From: Charina bottae
Taxonomy: Eukaryota; Chordata; Lepidosauria; Squamata; Charinaidae
Assembly (NCBI GenBank): GCA_023362775.1
Contig: JALMGJ010000002.1
Coordinates: forward strand, 105,629,981 to 105,693,980
Length of the DNA: 64,000 nucleotides
Reading direction: 5' to 3'
In this document: piece by piece, positions 46,961 to 58,859 of the stretch
How the letters are laid out: each line of letters opens with the position of its first letter
Position numbering within the stretch: position 1 is the stretch's first letter
Notes under the pieces: generated by a model
Database searches by the model: none
What the model was told of the DNA's origin: nothing
What the model saw: the letters and a program-made list of their open reading frames with translations, nothing else
Translations under genes and position numbers: made by a program

Positions 46961-48118
46961 TTTAGTATTTTGCTGTTTATTTCAGATTCTTTAAATTCTT
47001 AAGCTTATACAGTAGTTAAAGTTTTCTTTTGTTCAGGATTAAGGTCAGACTCACCCAATGTTTTCAAACTTGTCATTCCAAAGGTCTTTAATAGCTTAGA
47101 AGCAGGCTTCTGGTGGGAACATGGCAGTCTGAACAGCTGTGTTCACAGGCTCCGTGAGCAGAACTGACAATGCAGCAATATTTTGAGCTCAGGCAGGTCA
47201 TTCCTGAAACCCAGGAGCATTTTTCCGGAGAAAGGAAAACACTCGGAATCAACCGATCTGTCCTCGGGAAGGCTGCTTGCAGCCAGAAAATCGCAAACAG
47301 CATCTGCGATCATCTGGTAAGAACAGCCGGGAGGCAGGGGCATCATCATTCCAAGCTGTGCTGTAGCCTTAAAGGGACAATAAGACTGGCCACCCCATTT
47401 CTAAACCACCCAATTTATTTTTCTTCTAAGTATGTGTACCCTAAGAGAGGCTTTTTACAGCAAGGAGAAAAGCATTCTCTTGGTGCTTATCGTTAATTTT
47501 GTGTTTAATTGCTTTAAAAAATATTCTTTTTAAGTCTTGGATTTTGCTTTCCATCCAAATATTAAGGAACGTTGAGAGTATGTAATCGTCTCCCTGTTAT
47601 TATTTTTGCACTAAATTTGAATATTTTAGTATTTTCCTACACACTGAATCTGCTGTTTTGAATTTTCAGCTTTCTGCTGCTACTTTCTCTGGGAAACTGC
47701 CTGTTATCATACTTTCACTTTTGTAAACACGTCTTCCAGACTGTGAATGTCAGAGAGACATTCCATCACAATTGTTGGCTCCTCTTTCATAGATCCATCT
47801 TCAGTTAGCCATACCTTCCTCGGAAGCCTCTGAGATTGTTTCTTTACCAGGGATGAGCAAAACCAGTTTGCTGACTCCAATGAAATCTTATTTCAACACT
47901 GGCATTGAAAGTTGTTCCATTATTCCACTAGGCTAATCTATCAGTTTTATCCTCCAATACCTGGCCATGTGAAGCATCTACTTCATTCTACCAAACTACA
48001 TTTGTGAGTTCTTCATATTTTCCATGTTCCTTTTGTATTTTGAAATATCAGGATAATAAAAGACTGCAATTGTTTACCATTTTTTTCTTGTCCCATCACT
48101 TCTCATTCTATTTTTTCC
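46961..48118. other. Intronic or old-repeat sequence right of the PLE
   Basis: No supported gene. The open frame 47170-47496 has no recognisable domain. GC content rises at 47090-47350. Confidence 0.35.
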
Positions 48119-48126
48119 CTCTACAA

Positions 48127-48202
48127 CACTGTTTTTCAACTTCAGTAACTTTAAGATGTGTGGACTTCAACTCCCAGAAGTTGCCAAGATTGAGAAACAC
48201 TG
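48127..48202. mobile_element. 76-bp hAT-type MITE with 8-bp TSD
   Basis: Inverted ends CACTGTTTTTCAACTT and AGATTGAGAAACACTG, TSD CTCTACAA at 48119-48126 and 48203-48210. The interior includes GTGTGGACTTCAACTCCC. Fragments of this family are at 40786 and 54691. Confidence 0.9.
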
Positions 48203-48210
48203 CTCTACAA

Positions 48211-50223
48211 GAAGGGATATTCTGATGACTCCAACACACTTGCATTTTCTTCACTTTATCACCATTTTCTGTTCCCACATTTCTAGGATAAGATTACAGT
48301 ATGGGGAGTGGAAATATCTCAGTCTCATGAAAGTGATGTTCTTCATTTTCAAAAATATCATAAAACAAGCATTTTCTGATACTGAATTTAGTTCCACATC
48401 GGGAAAAGTCCCAAGAATTCAAAGTTGGTTCAATTCACACATAACATTAAATCATCTGCATTCTGCATATCTCACCAATTATGGCTTAGTGTTATGTGTG
48501 AAAGAAGCACTATGGCTCATTCAGTAAATCCTCAAGTAGCAAAACTGTTAGAACAAGAGAAACATAAAAGAACTGCATTTGCTCTTGCTTGCTAAAAATG
48601 AAGCACTGTAATATGTTATTTTCAAATTTGTACAATCATTTATGTGCTTGGATTACCTTGAGGAAAAAATAATAATGAAAATGGAAGAGACTTTTCTAAA
48701 AATAATTAGAAACTGTCCATAAAAAGTTGTAATAATTAGCAAAATATACAACAGTCAACCCATGCAGGATTAACTGGGGAAATAGGCTCATATCTTTGTT
48801 ACATGCCATCTTTTATTGTTTTAGCCATTACAGTGAATCATCTGGAAGTCATAATTTTACATAGCCTATTAAAACTTTCTTTTCTTTTCTTTCATATGCA
48901 GTTTTTTGGAAAATGAAGTGCCACCTTTTTCAATAAATCAGCAGTAATTGAAGCATTTTGCCAACTTCTGGAAAAGGAACATCTAGTTGAGCAGTATGAA
49001 TCAGTTTGGAGGTATATTGATTATTTTCAGGAGGTACAGAAGACTCATTCGATCTACAACATCGCTACTGAAAAGGGTTGTGAAATTATTGGCAGAGCTA
49101 GAGGTGACTGTGGTTCAAGAAAAGGAAATGGTTCCTATATTATTTGAAAGACATTTTCATTATCTTCCAACAGCTTCATTAAAAAATTAAATTCTTCTTG
49201 TTCCCATTTTTAATTATTCCCTTTGGGAGTAAAATCATTTCATGTCAACACATCCATACATATTTTGAATACAATTTCAGTACAAGGAAAAGAATACCAA
49301 CATGAAACACATAATGTGATAGTGCATAGATAGGCAGAGGAGTACTACTGGATATTTTTCACTGGAACAGAAAACATAAATAGTTGCACCCATGAACTGA
49401 ACAAGCAAAACACTTCTTACATACTTAAGGAAATACTACACACAGTAGTGCATATACTTCACTTATTAATTACTGAATATGTGTTCTTGTTGAGTAAGTG
49501 TAAATTATCTTTGGCACATCACAGGTATTCTAGAAAAACAAGAATGGAACATGTAAGACTGATGTTAGTCTACTTCTGCAATATGTACTTGTTTCTATTG
49601 CAAAGTATTATATTTCTAGTAGCATTTTTATGGTTAAAGGTTTTATTTCAGGGATTATATTATAGTTCTTTGAATACAAGAAAGGATCAATGTGATGAGG
49701 AAATGCAACTCTTTGGATCAAATGGTGGGAGACAAACCTGATACACAGCAGTCATTAATGTTCACCATGACTGAAGATGGTTAGAAAATACACATAGCAA
49801 TGGAAGATAAAATTTTGGAATAATTCTACTTGAAAGAATTGAAATCAATTCTACTTGATTAACCTTCACCCAAACTTCTCATCATACATGACTGCTGGGA
49901 AGGGAGGCACATGCTTTTTATATTGCATAAAGGAGGGTCACATGAATATTATAATCAGACTGCATTACACAGTGACAATGTGCAATGTCATTGTAAAATA
50001 AATTACATGTAAATGTTACATTATCCCAGGCTTTTCCAAGAAGATCTTGTCTATAGCTTTCAAAAAACAGATACATTACATGTAAGCATGTCTTCAAAGT
50101 TCTATAAGACTCTTTCTTTTCTTACTGACCTTGGTGATGGAAGCAAATGACTCTCTAACAAATATAACTTCTTATATTTTATTGTACACTTAAACCAGGA
50201 TTTATTTTTATAATTACATCATA
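48211..50223. other. Intronic sequence, nothing recognised
   Basis: About 2 kb, AT-rich, no supported gene. Confidence 0.4.
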
Positions 50224-50231
50224 TGCTAGGA

Positions 50232-50490
50232 CAGAGCTTTCCAAACTGTGTGTCAAGACACGTTAGTGTGTCGGCTGCAGTGTCTGGGTGTGTCGAGGCT
50301 GCTGCTGCCTCCGAGCCCTGCCAGGATTCTGCGCAGGTCCTAGTGCCTGCCTTGTGCCTAGCTGCCTCCAAACCTGCTGTGATTCCACGCAGGTCCTAGT
50401 GCCTGCCTTGTGCCCTGCTGTAAGAGTGTGTCGCGAAATGATGCATGTCTAAAAAGTGTGTCACCAACATGAACAGTTTGGAAAGCTCTG
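50232..50490. mobile_element. hAT-type MITE, copy B, with 8-bp TSD
   Basis: TSD TGCTAGGA at 50224-50231 and 50491-50498. Inverted ends CAGAGCTTTCCAAACTGTG and ACAGTTTGGAAAGCTCTG. The interior carries a duplicated GATTC-GCGCAGGTCCTAG-type block (about 50325-50410). Confidence 0.92.
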
Positions 50491-50498
50491 TGCTAGGA

Positions 50499-50999
50499 GT
50501 TCAAATGGACATGCAACTCCTAAACATGTCCTTATATGTATCCCTCCATAAATGGTTTTAATTTGCATACTTTCCCCTTATAAACAATTTTTTATGTTAG
50601 GAAAGTGTTGCCAGACATACCTATAAATCATAATATAATTAGATGACAACCTTAAATGGAATATAGCAGTTCAAAATAAGAGTTGTATATGTTCATGATC
50701 CAATAAAAATTATATAACATCTTCATAAACATTTAGGAAGGGTTTATTTCAAAAGACTATTAAACAAACAAGACAAGGTATTGAAAAGTATTTTTATATT
50801 CATGACTTGACCTAACTACACATTTGTAACCAAACAATGAATTTCAACACTGTGTGAAAATTGATACTGTATGACAGGGTTGGCCAGATGTTCAATTTGG
50901 TAGACCTACTTTGTTTTTAATTAAATCTTGCTAGAATCAGATTCAAAAGAGTGGAAGCAAGTGAACATGTTCCAAGAATTAAGGAACTAAGTGCTTCTG
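50499..50999. other. Intronic sequence
   Basis: Nothing recognised. Confidence 0.4.
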
Positions 51000-51009
51000 A
51001 ATACATAAG

Positions 51010-51347
51010 TAAAGGTAAAGGTAAAGGTAAAGGTTTTCCCCTGCACAGTCATGTCTGACTCTAGGGGGCGGTGCTCATCTCCGTTTCTTAGCTGAAGAGC
51101 CAGCGCTGTCCAAAGACGCTTCTGCAGTCATGTGGCTGGCATGACGCACACGGAACACTGTTACCATCCCACCGAAGTGGTACCTATTTATCTACTTGCA
51201 TTTGCATGCTTTCGAATTGCTAGGTTGGCAAGAGTTGGGGCAAGTGCGGGAGCTCACTCCATCATGCGGCGCTCAGGTCTCGAACCACCGACCTTCCGAT
51301 TGACAAGCCTGGCGTCTTAACCACTGAGCCATTGCGCCCCTTTATAC
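51010..51347 (-). mobile_element. BovB-tailed tRNA SINE, full length, copy 2
   Basis: TSD AATACATAAG at 51000-51009 and 51348-51357. The tail end is a four-fold GTAAAG hexamer array (about 51009-51033), longer than in the other copies. Confidence 0.92.
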
Positions 51348-51399
51348 AATACATAAGCATAATATAAATTGAATAAATAGTCAGTTGAGTGCATATTTG

Positions 51400-51545
51400 G
51401 TTCTTTTACTTATTTGTTTTGCAGTTTTTATAGTCCACCCAACTCAAAAGACTGTAGGTAGATTACAACTCAAAATTATAAACAAAAAAATAGAGTAAGT
51501 CAAAATATAAAAAGCAACAATAAGAAATCAAACCCTGCAAGGTGG
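51400..51545 (-). repeat. LINE-tail-like remnant
   Basis: The T-rich start and ATAGTCCACCCAACTCAAAA resemble reversed CR1/L2-type tails. Weak. Confidence 0.3.
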
Positions 51546-51570
51546 ATGCCTATAAAACTTAGGGTTGTAT

Positions 51571-51901
51571 AAAAAAAGGTAAAGGTTCCCCCCGCACATT
51601 TGTGCAGTCGTGTCCGACTCTAGGGGCCGGTGCTCATCTCCGTTTGTTAGCCGAAGAGCCAGCGTTGTCCGAAGACGCTTCCACGGTCATGTGGCCGCAT
51701 GACACACGTGGAACGCTGTTACCTACCCACCGAAGTGGTACCTATTCATCTACTTGCATTTGCATGCTTTCGAATTGCTAGGTTGGCAAGAGCTGGGGCG
51801 AGTGCGGGAGCTCACTCCGCACGCAGGGCTAGGGATTCGAACCTCCGAACTTGTGATCGACAAGCCTGGCGTCTTACCCGCTGAGCCACCACGCCCCTTG
51901 A
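51571..51901 (-). mobile_element. BovB-tailed tRNA SINE, full length, copy 3
   Basis: TSD AGGGTTGTAT at 51561-51570 and 51902-51911. It shares CCCCGCACAT-TGTGCAGTC tail wording with copies 1 and 4, unlike copy 2. Confidence 0.92.
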
Positions 51902-51911
51902 AGGGTTGTAT

Positions 51912-52735
51912 GCCTGTTGAAATAAAATTGTCTTCTAAAAACAATGAAGGAGGAAACTTTATTGACCCCTGGGGTAAAGAGATTCAAAGTTTGGGGGGCC
52001 CCTACAGAAATGCCTGTTACTTGGTCCATATCTCTCTGACTTGTGAGAGGGGGACTCTTAACAGGCCTTCTTGTGATGTATAGCAATATAGAATTCAGAA
52101 GTCCTATCACAAAACAAACCATTTTCCTGGAATCTCCCAAGTGTTCTTTTTCAATAACTTAATTTAGGGAAGACATGCTTTTTTAAAGTACTGGAATCAG
52201 AAGCTCCTGGTTTCCTATTCCAAATTACCCAGAAATCAGTTAATAGTTCTAAATCTACCTTCTGAATATTCATGCTGTATAGGACATAAGCTAGTTTATG
52301 GGATACTCACACACACACACTCATATTCACAGTGGTGTCATGTACTTATTTGTATAAAGTACAGTTAAAGCCCATCCATTTACAATAGAAAAAAGTAAAA
52401 AATAATAATTAAGTAGGCAAAACTACAAGTATGCAATAGGAAGAGAAAGGCCTAGGAGAATTTCTTAAAATTATAAGCTCTTATTTTGAAGATGGATTAA
52501 AAAAACCCACTATGGCTGGCAAATATTCCTGAGGAGAACATTTCAAAATCAGAGGATGATCATGGATTTGACCCTTTCTGTAATATCTACTATTTATGCT
52601 TCAGAACAAGGGGCCACTCACCAGGGAGCGTTAGTTGATGACTTCAAGCATGGATAGGCATATCTAGAAGTTTTCCATTTTCTTAAACCATTAGGAGTTT
52701 TATAAATCCCCACCAGCACTTTCAGTTGAGTTTAG
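51912..52735. other. Intronic sequence
   Basis: Nothing recognised apart from a short CA run near 52308-52320. Confidence 0.4.
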
Positions 52736-52920
52736 AAACAAACTGGAAGCCATTTAAAGCCAGACATGGGTGCCGGAATATGTCCAATGCTTGTAATCCA
52801 TGTTAAAGAAAAAAGAAATCTTCTGTTGTATTCTATACCAGTTGCACAACTGCATTTCCCATAACATGTTCAAAGTTTACCCCATGTACAATGCATTGTA
52901 GTAATTCAAACAGAATATTA
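52736..52920 (+). repeat. CR1/L2-type LINE fragment
   Basis: AAACTGGAAGCCATTTAAAG, TGTATTCTATACCAGTTGCA and CATTGTAGTAATTCAAACAG match the segment also present at 14100-14260. Confidence 0.45.
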
Positions 52921-52993
52921 TCATATAATCGCATTTATCTCCAAATAACTAGGATATTGAACTAATCTGGTAAATTATATTTATACTGTAGAG

Positions 52994-53233
52994 CATAGCT
53001 TTCCAAACTGTGTGTCACGACACAATACTGTGTCACCTGCGGTGTGCAGGGGTGTCGCGCAAAAACCCGGAAGCACTGATGGTGTGCTGCTGTATGTGGC
53101 AGCGTGCGTGGCGGTGGCGGCACACCATCGGCGCTTCCAGGTTTCTCGCAACACACCTGCATACCGCCGCCGCTGCTGCTGCCGCCGCCGCCATTAATGT
53201 GTGTCACCAACAGTAAAAGTTTGGAAAGCTCTG
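52994..53233. mobile_element. hAT-type MITE, copy C, with 8-bp TSD
   Basis: TSD CTGTAGAG at 52986-52993 and CTGTAGAA at 53234-53241 (7 of 8). Ends CATAGCTTTCCAAACTGTG and AGTTTGGAAAGCTCTG. The interior is GC-rich with AAACCCGGAAG as in copy A and a GCCGCC/GCTGCT run near 53163-53192. Confidence 0.9.
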
Positions 53234-53315
53234 CTGTAGAAATTATCTGAATCTCTAATGGCAATGCTGAGTCACAGAGAGAGTATTTTCTAACCACAAA
53301 CGTAATCCTTTAAAG

Positions 53316-53440
53316 CAGCGGTCCCAACCTTTTTGGCACCAGAGACTCGTCATGGAAGACAATTTTTCCATGGACCCAGGGGGGACAGCGTTTGCAGGTG
53401 GGAGCCAATCATGTGCACCAGGGGTGGGGTCTGCAGAACT
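53316..53440 (+). mobile_element. hAT-type transposon end, fragment
   Basis: CAGCGGTCCCAACCTTTTTG and AGACAATTTTTCCATGGACC resemble a hAT terminal sequence that I recall as also common in mammals. The right end and TSD are missing. Confidence 0.55.
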
Positions 53441-53444
53441 AGTC

Positions 53445-54034
53445 TCCCACATACAGTCTTTCCTCTGAATATAAAGAGAAGGAAAATTTAAAGGAAAGGA
53501 GTTGCAATGTCATCAGCATGCTACTGATAACACACTCCAAACATAATAATGTGGAAATAATGAGAGAAGGAATCTTATATACCACATTACCTTTACCATT
53601 AAACATGGGAAAAATTAAAATCCATTTTAAAACAAAAGAAAATTAATTTAACCATAGTAGAAGTAAAAGCGCAATCCACTATGTCCTACTGATTTAAGTG
53701 AAATCTACTCCCAGGTAAGTGAATATGTGATTTTAGCTGAAATCTAGCACCTTTCCAGTAATGACTCTATCCATTATGAGGGTTGGAAAGGCAAAGTAAA
53801 CAGAAATAGATTCAAAGATGAAGGTCAGAATATCATAAGTATGCCAACAGATAAAGCAAGAAAGAGTTGGTGAAGGGAGGGATTATTTTCTTCCTTTACT
53901 TTTCCTTTAGTGTCTGTTGTAGGACACTAAATACTGAAACATATTTTCTCTATTTTCTAATTTATGTTTTAACTTCATATCTATCATCTTTGCTGGGATT
54001 TAACCACAACATAAAATTGAGCATGTGAAGTCCC
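53445..54034. other. Intronic sequence
   Basis: Nothing recognised. Confidence 0.4.
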
Positions 54035-54042
54035 TTCTTAAT

Positions 54043-54281
54043 TTTTTTTAAATCCGTTCTATTGTGTCCGATTCTGGGAGACTGCCTGGAGAAGTCCCTG
54101 CAGTTTTCTTGGCAAGGTTTTTCAGAAGTGGTTTGTCATTGCCTCCTTCCTAGGGTTGAGAGAAAGTGACTGGCCCAAGGCCATCCAGCTGGCTTTGTGC
54201 CTAAGGTGGGACTAGAACTCACAGTCTCCTGGTTTCTACCCTGGTGCCTTAACCATTACACCAAATTGGCTCTCATAAAAT
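54043..54281 (-). mobile_element. Sauria-type tRNA SINE with BovB-like tail
   Basis: Minus-strand head GAGAGCCAATTTGGTGTAAT with B box GAGTTCTAGTCCCACC. A possible TSD TTCTTAAT lies at 54035-54042 and 54282-54289. Confidence 0.85.
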
Positions 54282-54690
54282 TTCTTAATAGAAAACATAT
54301 ATAAACAGTAATATTTGCAGAAAAGCTAGCATCTTATTCTTCTGTTGTCCATATGCATGGTTGACTTAACGCTCTGTAGTGTTCAGATATGGTCACCCTA
54401 AGCAGAAGGTAAACAAGCAGAAACAGTAAACAAGAAATTTCAAGAAAACAAAAAAAGGGGAATGAGGAAGACAATGTTTGATCAATTTATATTTACAAGG
54501 GAATGAAGACAAAATACAATTTGTCTACAATTTCTAACAATTATGTTTTTGGGGGTATGAGGAGGAACTATGGTTTTAATGACCACAAAAGGCATAAATC
54601 TTTACATCCCAAAAAGGGAAAAAAGTAATCTGGTTGAAATCCATAAGACAGAGAAAGATGAAAGTAATTTCATGGCTATGGTTTAGCTTT

Positions 54691-54756
54691 GCTGGCTGGG
54701 GAATTCTGGGAGTTGAAGTCCAAACACCTTAAGGTTGCCAAGGTTGAGAAACACTG
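54691..54756. mobile_element. hAT-type MITE fragment, left end lost
   Basis: GCTGGGGAATTCTGGGAGTT and AAGGTTGAGAAACACTG. Same family as 48127-48202. Confidence 0.75.
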
Positions 54757-54764
54757 CTTTAGGG

Positions 54765-56147
54765 GATATTTAAGCAATAATTGTAAACCTATGCTTCACC
54801 CCTCAGATAAATAAATATAGCCAATTCTAAGAATATTCCTTACATATTTTTAGCTTATAAGAATCTTCTCCTTTTCAAACATCTCATGGATGTTGACAAA
54901 ATAGTCACGCTGAGACAAGAGCTTCATCTGAACTAGAGTTCACTGTGTGTTTATCCAGGGACCTGCTTTCAGCACCATAGGTCAGTTTGGAACACGAAGA
55001 TACATGACTGTTATACTGTACGTATACAATATTTGTATCATTCAATATCTAAAATTCCCTTGACAAAATAATATTAACTGCCTAACCGTAGATGTTTTAT
55101 CTATTTTTATTATAGCAAACACTTAAGCAAGGTTTTCAGTACTGACAGCTTATCTGAAACATTGTAAAATAGACAATAAGATGGGTATACAACAAAACCA
55201 CAAAATTTGAGTACTATAGTCATTCAACAATAATGACAATTATTCAGCTGAAAACTTATTAAGGACAAACATTTTGCTCTGGTAATCTTTCAGTTTAGAC
55301 AGAATTCAAGAACCAAGATGCAACACTTGTTTTACATGGATAAGAAAAGAAGACTGCAGATCACACAGACGATTAAAGAGATGGCGCTTTTCCCCCCATA
55401 CTTGCCCCTGTAACAATTAGTGAAAGTTGCCTAGTGCTTATCTTAATAAACTGATATTTTTTTCTCCCTTGCCAACAGCAACTAAATGAATTAGGAGTAT
55501 GGAAGCTCATTGTCTTCTATCCACTCGTATGAAAAATGTCATTAAATATTATGGGGAACTGGCAGAAACTTCATATCTTAATAATGCTATGGTAGCATTC
55601 CTTCATCCACTTGGCATAATACATAGCCAAATAAGATACCTTGTCAAAAAATTGTTTCTGCAGATGTACAAATCCCACTAGCAGCACTATTCTATTCTGT
55701 TTATATCTGCTGAGTTCATTCTTTCTTGAAACTTTAGCACTGTGGATGTACAAAATATTCTTTACTAGAAATGGTTGTTTCAAATGTCCTAAGCCCAGAG
55801 CTCAGGACAAAATTTGATGTGTCCTTCCAATTTGCCCTTGCTCCTCCTCTTTGTGTCGAAGGGTCAAAATAGTAGCTGACAGTTAATGCTGAAAGCTGCC
55901 TATCATTCTGTTTACCAAAATGCTAGTCAAAAGGCATGAATTCTATTTTATAAAACAGAATTTTAAATGTGCATAATAAACTATGGAAGCAAAAGTTAAG
56001 CAGAAAAAAATAGTATACACAGATGCACAAAGAGACATACACACAGAGAAGCAAACAAACAAATTTTGAGTTCCCATTGTTTACTAAAAATGTTTTGAAT
56101 GTTCTTGGAATACTCAAAATATTCTGATGAAAGGTTTAGACTGGGGC
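54765..56147. other. Intronic sequence, nothing recognised
   Basis: No supported gene. Confidence 0.4.
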
Positions 56148-56161
56148 TATTTGTTCTGCAC

Positions 56162-56499
56162 GAAAGGGGCGTGGTGGCTCAGCAGGTAAGATGCCAGGCT
56201 TGTTGATCGGAAGATCGGAAGTTCGGAGGTTCGAATCCCTAGCACCGCATGACGGAGTGAGCTCCCGCACTAGCCCCAGCTCTTGCCAACCTAGCAATTT
56301 GAAAGCATGCAAATGCAAGTAGATTAATAAATACCACTTTGGTGGGATGGTAACAGCATTCCACACACGTCATGCCGGCCACATGACCGCGGGAGTGTCT
56401 TCGGATAACGCTGGCTCTTCGGCTAACAAACGGAGATGAGCACTGGGCCCTAGAGTCGGACACAACTGCACAAATGTGCGGTGGGAACCTTTACCTTTT
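56162..56499 (+). mobile_element. BovB-tailed tRNA SINE, full length, copy 4
   Basis: A 14-bp TSD TATTTGTTCTGCAC lies at 56148-56161 and 56500-56513. Head GGTGGCTCAGCAGGTAAGA, B box GGAGGTTCGAATCCC, then the tail AGAGTCGGACACAACTGCAC. Confidence 0.94.
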
Positions 56500-56513
56500 T
56501 ATTTGTTCTGCAC

Positions 56514-57562
56514 TCAAAACTTTTTATTTTATAGACTCATGCATACCCCTATACAACACAGTGTTGATAGAATCACAGCATGGGAAAGGGACATTTAGGC
56601 TTTCAGGTTCAATCTCCTGCTCAAACATACAGCAAAGGGGAGCGCATTATCTATGGGTTCCCTGTCAAACTGCTCTTATTTATGAAGTTTTTCTAACGTT
56701 CAGTCAGAATCTGCCTTCCTGGAACCTAGTCCCTTATTTTGTGACCTGAACTCTGGGCAAGAGAGAACTTGCCTTGACCTTCTTCTATTTGACATCCTTT
56801 CAGGTATATGAAGAGTGCTATGATACCCCACTCAGTCACCTCTTCTCAAGGCTAAATATTTCCAATTTCCTCAATTGATGGCATTTGACCAACTCAGAAT
56901 AAAGTGGAACAATTACTTCTACTACTGGGCTTCAACCTAATATTCCATTTACTCTTTTTGCAGTCAAATCACACAGCTGACTCATAAGCAGTTTGTAATC
57001 AAGTACTATTCCAAACTCTTATTAACAAGTACTATTGCCATGACAGGTATTCCCCATGCAACACTTCTGCATTATTTGAATGCTGCTTCCTAAGTGAAAA
57101 ACTTTGCAGTTGTCTCTCTTATAATTCTGTTTTTCTCATCCCATCTCTCTAACCTATCAAATCATTTTGAATGTCATTTCTATCTCCTAGGATATAAGCT
57201 ATTACACCCAGTTTTGTGTCATCTGCTAATTTAATAAGCATTCCTTCCACTCTGCATCCAAGTCATTTACAAAAACATTGAATAATACAGAATTTAGAGA
57301 CTGAACCTAATTATGATGCTTTCAGTAGAGACAATGAAAACACTGAAATGGTTCGATTAATCTGTAGTTTAAAAGATACACAGTATTTACTGCAGTAGTT
57401 TCTCTTAGACCTGGGAAACTATACACTGTGGATTGTAATTGCTCTATCAACATTGTGCCTCAAAATGCTGTATTCTAGCTCACATACAGTTACTGCTTTA
57501 TTTTCCGTCTCTAATTCATTCTCATTAACTTCATAAGAAATTCTAAGTAATAGTAAAAATGT
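56514..57562. other. Intronic sequence, nothing recognised
   Basis: AT-rich; no supported gene. Confidence 0.4.
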
Positions 57563-57704
57563 AGTATCAATGGAGGATAAGGAGTAGGAACAGAGGATAA
57601 GTTCAAATAGCCCCAGATGTGATGACGCAGCTAGCTTAAAACCGAAAGGATGGCTAGCGGCCGATGGTGCTGGTGGTGAACAACGAATCCAATGTTCTAA
57701 AGAT

Positions 57705-58859
57705 CAACACACCATAGGAACCTGGAATGTAAGATCTATGAGCCAGGGCAAATTGGATCTGGTTATTCATGAGATGTCAAGATTAAATATAGACATTTTG
57801 GGTGTCAGTCAATTCAGTGAATTGAAATGGACTGGAATGGGTCACTTCACATCAGATGACCACCAGATCTACTACTGTGGACAAGAGGACCACAGAAGAA
57901 ATGGAGTAGCCTTCATAATTAATAATAAACTGGCTAAAGCAGTGCTTGGATACAATCCAAAAAACGATAGAATGATCTCAATTCGAATTCAGGGTAAGCC
58001 ATTTAACATCACAGTGATCCAAATATACGCCCCAACCACACATGCTGAAGAAGCAGAAGTAGATCAGTTCTATGAGGATCTGCAGCACCTACTGGATAAT
58101 AGGCCAAAAAGAGATGTTATTTTCATTACAGGAGTCTGGAATGCTAAGGTGGGTAGTCAAATGACACCTGGAATTACAGGCAACCATGGTCTAGGAGAAC
58201 AAAATGAAGCGGGACGTAGGCTGATAGAATTTTGCCAAGACAATTCACTGTGCATAACAAACACTCTCTTCCAGCAACCTAAAAGACAACTTTATACATG
58301 GACTTCACCAGATGGTCGACACCGAAATCAGATTGACTACATCCTTTGCAGCCAAAGGTGGCGGACATCTATACAGTCGGTAAAAACAAGACCCGGAGCT
58401 GACTGTAGTTCAGATCACGAACTTCTTATTGCACAATTTAGAATCAGACTAAAGAGAATAGGGAAGACCCACAGATCAGTTAGATATGAGCTCACTAACA
58501 TTCCTAATGAATATGCAGTGGAAGTGAAGAATAGATTTAAGGGACTAGATTTAGTAGATAGGGTCCCAGAAGAACTATGGACAGAAGTTTGCAACATTGT
58601 TCAGGAGGCGGCAACAAAAAACGTCCCAAAGAAAAAGAAAACCAAGAAGGCAAGATGGCTGTCTGCTGAGACACTGGAAGTAGCCCAAGAAAGAAGGAAA
58701 GCAAAAGGCAACAGTGATAGGGGGAGATATGCCCAATTAAATGCAAAATTCCAGAGGTTAGCTAGAAGAGATAAGGAATTCCTTTTTAAACAAGCAATGT
58801 GTGGAAGTGGAAGAAGACAATATAATAGGAAGGACAAGAGACCTCTTCCAGAAAATTAG
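57705..58859 (+). pseudogene. BovB AP-like endonuclease and linker
   Basis: Homology begins at TIGTWNVRSM near 57707, ahead of the first ATG at 57738. Motifs: ILGVSQFSELKWTGMGHF (family form is GISELKWTG, so a three-residue insertion lies beside the catalytic Glu), YCGQEDHRRNGVAFIINNKL, FNITVIQIYAPTTHAEEAEV, VIFITGVWNAKVGS (family GDWNA, so the catalytic Asp is Val), LYTWTSPDGRHRNQIDYILC and GADCSSDHELLIAQFR (intact SDH). The frame stops at 58859 because of a frameshift. The endonuclease of this copy should be inactive. Confidence 0.92.

Noticed and set aside
47170..47496. 108-codon plus-strand ORF as an exon
   Set aside because: No recognisable domain or splice context. It probably belongs to the old repeat split by the PLE.
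53010..53216. ORFs in the hAT MITE copy C
   Set aside because: GC-rich interior of a nonautonomous element; the alanine and arginine runs come from GCC/GCT repeats.
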